Assembly (NCBI GenBank): GCA_946187325.1
Contig: CAMHQC010000002.1
Coordinates: 1 to 64,000, forward strand
Source of the DNA: an uncultured Clostridia bacterium
Lineage (GTDB): Bacteria; Bacillota; Clostridia; Oscillospirales; Acutalibacteraceae
Direction: 5' to 3'
Length of the DNA stretch: 64,000 bases
Both the position numbers and the translations under genes were made by a program. Positions 1 through 7,915 of the stretch are shown piece by piece (within the stretch, counting starts at the first letter, position 1; each line of letters opens with the position of its first letter). The notes below the pieces were generated by a model. The model saw nothing but the letters and a program-made list of their open reading frames with translations, did not search any database and was not told the DNA's origin.

Positions 1-40
1 AATCAAGGTGTCCGGAGTTCGAATCTCCGATGGGTCACCA
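1..40 (+). tRNA. 3' part of a tRNA (window edge), probably tRNA-Lys(UUU), CCA encoded
   Basis: T-arm CGGAG-TTCGAAT-CTCCG, acceptor strand ATGGGTC, discriminator A, CCA. Upstream AATCAAGG fits the 3' side of a Lys anticodon stem; the anticodon itself is outside the window, so the isotype is inferred. Confidence 0.8.
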
Positions 41-80
41 TAGAAAGTTCAGAATTCATGCGGGTTTTGAGCTTTCTTTT
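21..80 (+). repeat. Repeat module A copy 1 (tRNA 3' end + terminator)
   Basis: CTCCGATGGGTCACCATAGAAAGTTCAGAATTCATGCGGGTTTTGAGCTTTCTT recurs at 1387-1440. Confidence 0.9.
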
Positions 81-81
81 T
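41..81 (+). terminator. intrinsic terminator after the tRNA (module A)
   Basis: AGAAAGTTCA ... TTGAGCTTTCT hairpin followed by a T-run. Confidence 0.6.
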
Positions 82-476
82 TTATTTCCTTATGTTTGAA
101 TAACCTAAAAAGTAGAATTATGGTAGAATTCCATAATTTCCACCCATTCCAAATAGACCTATTATTCCTTTTTATTAGAAACAATAAAATCTATTTCAAA
201 ATGCAGAAAAAGTCCGATTTGGGCTTTTTCTACATTTTACTTATATTGTGCTTGGAATAGTCTTTTTGTTCCACAATATCCGTAACCATGGACGGTAACA
301 TCTAAATTAAGTTCAAGATTATTTTATATGATTTTTCAAAAGCGAACTCTGATGATAGTTGGTGGGTTGCTATCTTAAAAAACAATGGTTATTCAGCACA
401 AACTTCAGGCGAAATAACTCCTTACTGGTGGAAAATAAAGTTTTCTTTTTCAGTATATAGAAAGGATTAGTTTAAT

Positions 477-926
477 ATGAAAAAAATAAAATTAATGGTA
501 TCATTTGTTATTATTATAATTTTATTATGTAGTTGTGGAATTAATAGATTTGTTTTTCAAAACTATCAATCAGGGGATATTATAAGTAATAGTATAGATG
601 GTAATATATACAAATTAAACTCTAAATTTGTCATGTTTGATGATGCGGGGGCTTTGGATGACTCTATAGTGAGAATTAATTTTCAAAATATTAAAAATTT
701 TGAAACAGCGGGAGATTACTATAATGAAGGAACAGATTATTATAAAGCTATAATAAATGAGGTATATTGCAGTGAGAGTTATATCGTTGTTACTTTAAAG
801 AATTCTGAAAAATGTGTTTTAATTGATTGTTCAAAAGATACTAAATCAGATTCAATAACAGAAGTGAAAAGCAGAAAAAGCATTCCTATTAATTATTCAA
901 AATTCACTAAGATTCAATGTGAATAA
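477..926 (+). CDS. small putative lipoprotein, function unknown
   Basis: 149-aa ORF with signal peptide and lipobox-like LLCSC. Confidence 0.7.
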   Translation: MKKIKLMVSFVIIIILLCSCGINRFVFQNYQSGDIISNSIDGNIYKLNSKFVMFDDAGALDDSIVRINFQNIKNFETAGDYYNEGTDYYKAIINEVYCSESYIVVTLKNSEKCVLIDCSKDTKSDSITEVKSRKSIPINYSKFTKIQCE

Positions 927-1113
927 AATAATAGATTGGATTGACAAATGAGATTTTTTATTCATAGTTTTTTAATTGTTTTATGATAATAGATAGTATA
1001 ACCAATAAGAATATATACCTATTATCAATGTACTAAAATGAAAAACACATTTGGTGCATTTATAAGTTAAAGTTACAATGTCATGTTATTGCAATTGTCA
1101 TAGACAGGGAAAA

Positions 1114-1324
1114 GAATCTCCGATGGGTCACCATAAAGAAAAGCAGTCCAAACGGACTGCTTTTTCTTTATACCGTCGGAGATTCGAAGCCGACCGTCGC
1201 GTCCTCGTTCGCTCTGTTCATTGGCAATTAAAGTGTTAATTGCCCTTATGAACTACGCAACTCGTCCTTTCCCCAAAAAGCTTTTTCTTTTCGGGGACCC
1301 CGTTTTTAGGGAGGAGTGTTTATG
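1114..1324 (+). repeat. Repeat module B copy 1 (tRNA 3'-end fragment + long hairpin + structured tail)
   Basis: GAATCTCCGATGGGTCACCATAAAGAAAAGCAGTCC... about 210 bp, nearly identical to 2239-2446. Confidence 0.9.
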
Positions 1325-1386
1325 AACGGTTTAGCTCCGCTACACACCGCAAGGTTCGAGATTGAAGTTTTTTAATATAAGAACTA

Positions 1387-1441
1387 CTCCGATGGGTCAC
1401 CATAGAAAGTTCAGAATTCATGCGGGTTTTGAGCTTTCTTT
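1387..1441 (+). repeat. Repeat module A copy 2
   Basis: 54-bp identity with 27-80, including 18 nt of tRNA 3' end. Confidence 0.9.
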
Positions 1442-1575
1442 ACTTTTGCTTGAATATCCAAAAAGTAGAATAATAGAAAGTTCTTTTATAAACCTATATT
1501 TTAGTGTTGATATTTATTAAGATTTATTCTATAATATAAACAAACAATAGCTATACTTTCAGGAAAGTGTCAATT

Positions 1576-2013
1576 ATGAAAATATATTTAGATAATTGCT
1601 GTTATAACCGTCCGTATGATGACCAAAGACAGCTGAGAATATCGCTTGAAACACAGGCGAAATTGAATATTCAGGATTCAATTAGAAACGGCGAGATAGA
1701 ACTTGTATCATCATTTGTACTTCTTTATGAAATATCCAGAAGCCCCAATACTACTTCAGCACGAAGCATCGAAGAATTTGTGGAAAAATACTCGGCTATA
1801 TTTGTTTCGGATAAGAATTTGGATAAAATAGAGACTCTCGCCAAAGATATACAAAGTACAGGTGTTAAGAAAATGGATTCGTGGCACGTAGCGTGCGCTA
1901 TTATAGCGGGAGCTGAGTACTTTCTGACAACAGATAAAAGGTTATTAAAATACAATACAGATTCTATCAAAATGATAAATCCAGTTGATTTCATTTCTGA
2001 AAAGGAGGAATAA
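1576..2013 (+). CDS. PIN-domain protein, putative type II toxin
   Basis: MKIYLDNCCYNRPYDDQ N-terminal acidic motif and C-terminal TTDKRLL. The ATG at 1576 is preferred over the GTG at 1567; AGGA lies upstream. Confidence 0.75.
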   Translation: MKIYLDNCCYNRPYDDQRQLRISLETQAKLNIQDSIRNGEIELVSSFVLLYEISRSPNTTSARSIEEFVEKYSAIFVSDKNLDKIETLAKDIQSTGVKKMDSWHVACAIIAGAEYFLTTDKRLLKYNTDSIKMINPVDFISEKEE

Positions 2014-2015
2014 CT

Positions 2016-2240
2016 ATGATTACAGATATAGATATTATGAATAGAGGAATCGCTTGCCTTATTCGAGAGTTGGGAATTGTTGAAGCAGAAGCCTTTATTT
2101 CGTATTTAAAGAACGATAGGTTTGACTATACCAAGTGGCGTCAGGATCAGTTTGACGATATGACGCTTGACGAGATTGGGCGCGCCGCCGCGGAGCATGC
2201 CAAAAAGCGCCCTTTTAAGGGGAACGCGGTTATACTTTAA
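2016..2240 (+). CDS. small partner protein of the PIN protein, candidate antitoxin
   Basis: Starts 2 nt after the PIN stop; 74 aa (RFDYTKWRQDQFDDMTLDEI). The stop codon abuts repeat B'. Confidence 0.6.
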   Translation: MITDIDIMNRGIACLIRELGIVEAEAFISYLKNDRFDYTKWRQDQFDDMTLDEIGRAAAEHAKKRPFKGNAVIL

Positions 2241-2446
2241 ATCTCCGATGGGTCACCATAAAGAAAAGCAGTCCAAACGGACTGCTTTTCTTTATGTCAT
2301 CGGAGATTCGAAGCCGACCGTTGCGTCCTCGTTCGCTCTGTTCATTGGCAATTAAAGTGTTAATTGCCCTTATGAACTACGCAACTCGTCCTTTCCCCAA
2401 AAAGCTTTGCTTTTCGGGGACCCCGTTTTTAGTGAGGAGCGTTTAT
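2239..2446 (+). repeat. Repeat module B copy 2
   Basis: Nearly identical to 1114-1324; arms AATCTCCGATG..ATAAAGAAAAGCAGTCC / GGACTGCTTTTCTTTAT..CATCGGAGATT form a hairpin. Confidence 0.9.
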
Positions 2447-2491
2447 CATATTATCCGGAAATCAACCTATACAGTTAAATCTCCTCTTTTC

Positions 2492-3574
2492 TTAGTATTC
2501 TTCTTCCTCGGGTATTTTTATACAGAGCTGACTGTTCTTATACTGTTTATCGTATGTCACTTCTTTAAGAACCTCTATAAACTCGGGGATTTTGATTTCG
2601 TCGTTTTCGTCGAGTAATTCTACCTCGAGATAGGCTTGTTTTTTCCAAAAAGGAAAAATATCAATCTCATAATACGTGCCGTCGTACATAAGGCAGTATC
2701 TGTCCTTGGATATAGAACCCGTAATTATATTTTCCGTTAAAAGCTTATTGTACTCGTTTTTACTAAGTCGGATTTCGACTTCCTCTCTGATTGTTTCGGT
2801 AATTTTCTTTTTAACCGTTTTGATATAAATGTAATGGCCGTTATCGCCGCGTTTTCTGAGTCTGAATCTTTTTCCGCTGTTATCTATAAGATAAGTTTGT
2901 TCAATATGGGATTTGGAACAGGGAAAAGTGCTTATATAATCTAAATCAGGGTATATAATAAGGAACTTTCTCTCGATTTCGAGCGGCTTAGGTATTCCGA
3001 GAAAAGCCTTTATTTCTTTCATTAATATTTTGTATTTTTCTTCGATTTTATCACATACCGGAATAAACCTGTAGTGAGGATTTCCGCACCACGCCCTAAG
3101 TGAACGATTATTAATTCTGAGCGCTTCATCTTCGCCTTCAACACGAGCTTCATCCTGAATATACTCGGCTTCTTTATGGGTTGATGTGCTGTCGAGGTGA
3201 AATACCGCGTCATATCTGTCGCGTAAGTCTACATCAGTCATATTAAGAGCCTTTTTGATTTTTTCGTAATCTTCGTCGTTGAGATAAACCCGGCAGTCCA
3301 TAAGCCCGCGGTCGCATATTATTATTGTTTTTTCGCCGTCTTTAGCTGTTTTTTCGGCTTCAGCTTCCTTTTTGAGCTGATTCGCGGCGATGGCTTTTTG
3401 AAACTCATACGGATTATTTCTGTTGAAACTCGCTTCGATAATTTCTCTGGCGGATTCTAAAACAGGAATTACCGTATATCCGTATTTTCTAAGCTCGGGT
3501 ACAATTTTTTTAAGAGCGGAGCTTTTTCCGCCCGCGGGCCCTCCCGATAATACAATTTTAACAATGTCTTTCAT
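2492..3574 (-). CDS. P-loop ATPase fused to CYTH-like domain
   Basis: Walker A-like GGPAGGKSSALKK near the N-terminus; C-terminal LEIERKFLI...RFRLRKRG...EEVEIRLSK...YYEIDIF typical of CYTH domains. Confidence 0.75.
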   Translation of the reverse strand: MKDIVKIVLSGGPAGGKSSALKKIVPELRKYGYTVIPVLESAREIIEASFNRNNPYEFQKAIAANQLKKEAEAEKTAKDGEKTIIICDRGLMDCRVYLNDEDYEKIKKALNMTDVDLRDRYDAVFHLDSTSTHKEAEYIQDEARVEGEDEALRINNRSLRAWCGNPHYRFIPVCDKIEEKYKILMKEIKAFLGIPKPLEIERKFLIIYPDLDYISTFPCSKSHIEQTYLIDNSGKRFRLRKRGDNGHYIYIKTVKKKITETIREEVEIRLSKNEYNKLLTENIITGSISKDRYCLMYDGTYYEIDIFPFWKKQAYLEVELLDENDEIKIPEFIEVLKEVTYDKQYKNSQLCIKIPEEEEY

Positions 3575-3669
3575 AACGTTCACCTACGTATAGTATAAAT
3601 AAGATATGTGCTATTATAATTCTATACGAGAATAATAAAGCTTTATTGTGATAAAGTTCGGCTATTTTC

Positions 3670-3698
3670 TTGACAGCGTAAATAATAGGTGATAAAAT
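3670..3698 (+). promoter_or_regulatory. sigma-A-type promoter for ilvE
   Basis: TTGACA-N17-TAAAAT. Confidence 0.7.
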
Positions 3699-3739
3699 TT
3701 ACTTTAGAATTTTATTTTTCGAAAGGAAGTCGAAGGACT

Positions 3740-4759
3740 ATGAAAAATATTGATTGGTCAAATTTAGGCTTCGGTTATATTCAGACCGAAAACCGTTATG
3801 TGTCTAATTTTAAGGACGGTAAGTGGGACGACGGCGTTATTACAACCGACGCTACAGTTCAGCTTAACGAGTGCGCGGGCGTTTTACAGTACGCTCAGAC
3901 TGTATTCGAGGGCTTAAAGGCTTATACCACTGCCGACGGAAGCGTAGTGACCTTCCGCCCCGACTTAAACGCCGAAAGACTTATCCAGTCCGCCGAAAGA
4001 TTACAGATTCCGACTGTACCTAAAGAGAAGTTTATCGACGCTGTTGAGAGGGTAGTAGCCGCTAATATCGACTATGTTCCGCCTTACGGCTCGGGAGCTA
4101 CTTTATATATTCGTCCGTATATCTTCGGAACTAATCCCGTTATCGGCGTTAAACCCGCCGACGAGTATCAGTTCAGAATTTTCGTTACACCTGTAGGCCC
4201 TTACTTTAAGGGAGGCGCTAAGCCGATTACTATTCGTGTTTGCGATTACGACAGAGCCGCTCCTCACGGCACAGGCCATATTAAAGCGGGCTTAAACTAC
4301 GCTATGAGCCTTTACCAGATTGTAGACGCTCACGAAAAGGGCTTTGACGAGAATATGTATCTCGACGCCGCTACACGTACATACGTAGAAGAAACAGGCG
4401 GAGCGAACTTCCTGTTCGTTACTAAGGACAATAAGGTTGTAACTCCTAAGTCGGATTCGATTCTTCCGTCTATTACAAGAAGAAGTCTTATGATTGTAGC
4501 CGAAAAGTACCTCGGACTTGAGGTAGAGCATCGCCCCGTAGCATTCGAGGAAGTTAAAGACTTTGCCGAGTGCGGACTTTGCGGTACAGCCGCCGTTATT
4601 TCGCCCGTAGGTAAGATTAATAATCACGGCGAAGAAATCTGCTTCCCGAGCGGTATGGACGAAATGGGCCCGATTACAAAGAAGCTCTACGATACTTTAA
4701 CAGGTATCCAGATGGGCAGAATCGAAGCTCCTGATGGTTGGATTCATAAGATTAAATAA
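3740..4759 (+). CDS. ilvE: branched-chain amino acid aminotransferase
   Basis: MKNIDWSNLGFGYIQTENRYV...YAQTVFEGLKAY...EETGGANFLFV. ATG 3740 chosen because the ORF-track start (3689) falls inside the promoter. Confidence 0.92.
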   Translation: MKNIDWSNLGFGYIQTENRYVSNFKDGKWDDGVITTDATVQLNECAGVLQYAQTVFEGLKAYTTADGSVVTFRPDLNAERLIQSAERLQIPTVPKEKFIDAVERVVAANIDYVPPYGSGATLYIRPYIFGTNPVIGVKPADEYQFRIFVTPVGPYFKGGAKPITIRVCDYDRAAPHGTGHIKAGLNYAMSLYQIVDAHEKGFDENMYLDAATRTYVEETGGANFLFVTKDNKVVTPKSDSILPSITRRSLMIVAEKYLGLEVEHRPVAFEEVKDFAECGLCGTAAVISPVGKINNHGEEICFPSGMDEMGPITKKLYDTLTGIQMGRIEAPDGWIHKIK

Positions 4760-4808
4760 TCGGATTAGAACTGATAAATAAATCGAATAATTATTCCATA
4801 TAAGTATT

Positions 4809-4837
4809 AACTCCCGAGATTAACTCGGGAGTTTTTG
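4809..4837 (+). terminator. intrinsic terminator
   Basis: AACTCCCGAG attA ACTCGGGAGTTTTT. Confidence 0.85.
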
Positions 4838-4874
4838 CGTTTTGGTTATTTTGACGCAAGCTTTAAATAATGGT

Positions 4875-4929
4875 TTTACATAGATTTTACATTGCGCATA
4901 TTGTAGAATTTACACGGATATTTTATAAT
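4875..4929 (+). promoter_or_regulatory. PhoP-box-like direct repeats and promoter upstream of the two-component system
   Basis: TTTACA at 4875-4880, 4886-4891 (11-bp period) and 4909-4914; TTGTAG-N17-TATAAT at 4901-4929. Confidence 0.55.
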
Positions 4930-4955
4930 TGATATATAAATTGGAGGAAAAGCCT

Positions 4956-5633
4956 ATGCTCATTTACATATTGGAAGATGACGACAATATCCGCGAAATA
5001 GAGAGCTATACGTTAAAGTCGAACGGCTACGAGGTTGAGGAATTTGTATCGCCGAAGTCGTTTTACAATACGCTGAATAACGAATTGCCCGACCTTATAA
5101 TACTCGATGTTATGCTGCCTGACGAGGATGGATTGAAGGTGCTTGAAAAACTAAAATCCAATTTCGTCTATTCTGAAATTCCCGTTATTATTATCTCGGC
5201 TAAGACTACAGAGCTCGACCGTGTAAAAGGGCTTGATCTCGGCGCGGACGATTATTTATGTAAGCCTTTCGGTGTAATGGAACTCGTAAGCCGTGTTAAA
5301 GCAAGGCTCAGAAACCTCGAGAAAGAGCAAAAATTCAGCTATTTCGGAATAGAGTTATCCGACAGCGAGCGCAGTGTTTTTGTTGACGGCGGAAAAGTCG
5401 AGTTGACATATAAAGAATTTGAACTGCTTAAAATGCTGATTAGTAAGCCGAAAGCAGTTTTTACACGCGAGACAATTCTCGCGGGAATTTGGGGCTATGA
5501 CGACAATCTCGGCAGAACGCTTGATATGCATATTAAAACTCTGCGCAAAAAGCTCGGGGATAAGGGTAAATATATTGTTACTGTAAGAAACGTGGGCTAT
5601 AAGCTTGAAAAGAGTGATAAAGATGAAACGTAA
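4956..5633 (+). CDS. response regulator, OmpR/PhoP-type winged helix
   Basis: Receiver domain (EDDDNIREIE, DVMLPDEDG, SAKT), C-terminal Trans_reg_C (TYKEFELL, MHIKTLRKKLGD); RBS GGAGG. Confidence 0.93.
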   Translation: MLIYILEDDDNIREIESYTLKSNGYEVEEFVSPKSFYNTLNNELPDLIILDVMLPDEDGLKVLEKLKSNFVYSEIPVIIISAKTTELDRVKGLDLGADDYLCKPFGVMELVSRVKARLRNLEKEQKFSYFGIELSDSERSVFVDGGKVELTYKEFELLKMLISKPKAVFTRETILAGIWGYDDNLGRTLDMHIKTLRKKLGDKGKYIVTVRNVGYKLEKSDKDET

Positions 5634-6936
5634 GCTTATATTAAGTATGTTTTATATGGGGCTTGTCGCCGCTTTAGTCAGCATAACCGCTACGGTATTT
5701 GTATATCAGAACACTATGCGTGACGAGGTTCGTGATAATCTTCGGGAGGAGCTTCGGCTTTTAAAAATAAGCTATCCTAAGCTTCATACATCCGATGAGC
5801 TTATGGATTTTAACGCCGATGATCTTAGAATTACCCTGATAAGCGGAAAAGGCAAAGTGCTTTTTGAAAGCGATACGGACGCAAAGCAGATGGGAAATCA
5901 TCTTGACCGTCCGGAAATACAATACGCTATTAAAAACGGCAGCGGAAGCGATTATCGCCTGTCGTCTACGCTCGGTGTTGAGGATTACTATTACGCCGAG
6001 TTGTTAAGCGACGGTAATATTCTGCGTGTGTCTACTCAGATAAGTTCTGTTTTTTCTGTGTTCGGACATTCCTTTTATATTTTAGCCGCTATAGTTTTGG
6101 GTATAGCCGTTGTTTCGGTTATTATCTCCGTACAGACTACAAAACGTATTTTGAATCCGATAAAGGCTCTGTCGAAATCTATCGACAGTCCCGCGTTATA
6201 CGAAAAAGAAACATATCCCGAACTTGTACCGCTGATTGAGGAAATTAAGTATCAGCGAAATATTCAGTCGGATATGCGCCACGAGTTTACCGCTAACGTC
6301 AGCCACGAGCTGAAAACGCCCTTGACCGCTATATCGGGCTACGCGGAAATGATTGAGAATGATATCGCCCGCGGAGATGACGTTAAGCGTTTCGCGGGAA
6401 AAATTCGAAACGAGAGTACCCGAATGTTAAGCTTGATAGGGGATATAATAAAGCTGTCGAAATTGGACGCCGAAGCCTCTGACGACGTGAGCGGTACGGT
6501 AAGTCTTCTCGAGATTGCGGAGGAATGTAAGGAAAGCCTTGCCGTCGCGTGTAACGAGAAAGATGTTATTATTACGATAAAGGGCGAGGCAGCGGTTATT
6601 AAAGGTAACCGTACCGAGATATATGAGCTGGTTTATAACCTGTTGGATAACGCCGTTAAGTATAACCGTCAGGGCGGTAATGTAGATGTGATTTTGTCTG
6701 AAAACACAATTCGGATTTCAGATACGGGAATCGGTATCCCCGAAAAGGACAGACAGAGAATCTTCGAGAGGTTTTACCGCGTGGATAAAAGCCGCAGTAA
6801 GGAGACGGGAGGTACAGGCTTAGGACTCTCTATAGTTAAGCATGTTGCCGAAAAGCATAACGCTGAAATTACCGTGAAAAGTGTTTTAAACGTGGGAACG
6901 GATATTACCGTTAGTTTTAACGGAGTGAAAGAATGA
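5623..6936 (+). CDS. sensor histidine kinase (PhoR-like)
   Basis: Two TM helices, H-box [19 protein letters not shown]-box [10 protein letters not shown]-boxes [10 protein letters not shown] / [11 protein letters not shown]. Confidence 0.93.
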   Translation: MKRKLILSMFYMGLVAALVSITATVFVYQNTMRDEVRDNLREELRLLKISYPKLHTSDELMDFNADDLRITLISGKGKVLFESDTDAKQMGNHLDRPEIQYAIKNGSGSDYRLSSTLGVEDYYYAELLSDGNILRVSTQISSVFSVFGHSFYILAAIVLGIAVVSVIISVQTTKRILNPIKALSKSIDSPALYEKETYPELVPLIEEIKYQRNIQSDMRHEFTANVSHELKTPLTAISGYAEMIENDIARGDDVKRFAGKIRNESTRMLSLIGDIIKLSKLDAEASDDVSGTVSLLEIAEECKESLAVACNEKDVIITIKGEAAVIKGNRTEIYELVYNLLDNAVKYNRQGGNVDVILSENTIRISDTGIGIPEKDRQRIFERFYRVDKSRSKETGGTGLGLSIVKHVAEKHNAEITVKSVLNVGTDITVSFNGVKE

Positions 6937-7910
6937 GTATTATACTGAATGTCGTTTTATTAATTGTAGGATTCATCGGTCTAATCAAGGGCGCGGATTT
7001 CTTCGTAGACGGAAGCTCCGCTTTAGCGAGGATTTTTAAAGTTCCGGGTGTTATTATCGGGCTTACAATTGTGGCGCTGGGAACAAGCGCGCCCGAGTTG
7101 GCTGTAAGTACAGCCGCCGCCGTACAAGGCGCTAACGAAATTGCCTTGAGTAATGTTGTAGGCTCCAATATTTTCAACCTTCTCTGCGTTCTCGGAATAT
7201 GCGCTTTGATTCGTCCGATACCTGTCGATAAGTCTATAGTTAAACGTGATTTTCCTTTTTCTATTCTGATAACCGTCGGTTTGTTTGCAGCGGTTGGAAT
7301 CAGGTTGTTTTCGGGTTTCGATTTCTTTAAGAGCGGTTTACTTGAAAATATCGGAGTTATAAGCCGTCCGCTCGGAATCGTTATGCTGATTATTTTTACC
7401 GCCTATATTATTACGCTGATTGTTTTAGCTAAAAGAAGTGAAACCTCCGGGGATAACGGTAAAAATATGCCCGTTTGGAAATGTATTTTACTGATTGCCG
7501 TCGGACTGGCGTGTATTATTATTGGCGGACAGCTTGTTGTTGAAAACGCTAAAGCGATTGCCGCTTTTTTCGGTATGTCCGAAACTCTGATAGGGTTGAC
7601 AATAGTCGCCGTTGGAACCTCTTTGCCCGAGCTTGTCACTTCTGTTGTCGCGGCTCGTAAGGGAGAAAACGGACTTGCCGTCGGAAATGTTGTAGGTTCA
7701 AATATTTTTAATATACTATTTATACTCGGTGTATCCTCGACGATACATCCGATTGCGGTCAACTACGCTTCCGTTATCGACCTGTTTATTCTTATTATAG
7801 TGTCGGTAGTGACGTTTATTTTTTCCTTGACCGAAAAGATAAGCAGAGCGGAGGGCGCTGTTATGGTGCTTATGTACGCCGCTACTGTTATATTTGCGAT
7901 TGTGAGGTAG
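6933..7910 (+). CDS. calcium/sodium antiporter family (CaxA/YrbG)
   Basis: Two inverted repeats of the NCX signature [10 protein letters not shown]...GSNIFNL and [10 protein letters not shown]...GSNIFNI. Confidence 0.92.
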   Translation: MSIILNVVLLIVGFIGLIKGADFFVDGSSALARIFKVPGVIIGLTIVALGTSAPELAVSTAAAVQGANEIALSNVVGSNIFNLLCVLGICALIRPIPVDKSIVKRDFPFSILITVGLFAAVGIRLFSGFDFFKSGLLENIGVISRPLGIVMLIIFTAYIITLIVLAKRSETSGDNGKNMPVWKCILLIAVGLACIIIGGQLVVENAKAIAAFFGMSETLIGLTIVAVGTSLPELVTSVVAARKGENGLAVGNVVGSNIFNILFILGVSSTIHPIAVNYASVIDLFILIIVSVVTFIFSLTEKISRAEGAVMVLMYAATVIFAIVR

Positions 7911-7915
7911 AGTAG

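Noticed and set aside
300-470. Open frame KIILYDFSKANSDDSWWVAILKNNGYSAQTSGEITPYWWKIKFSFSVYRKD upstream of the lipoprotein
   Set aside because: No start codon; could be a gene remnant in the cassette, but too little evidence to call.
2294-2617. 107-aa ORF across module B and the CYTH gene end
   Set aside because: Built from repeat sequence and antisense of a supported gene.
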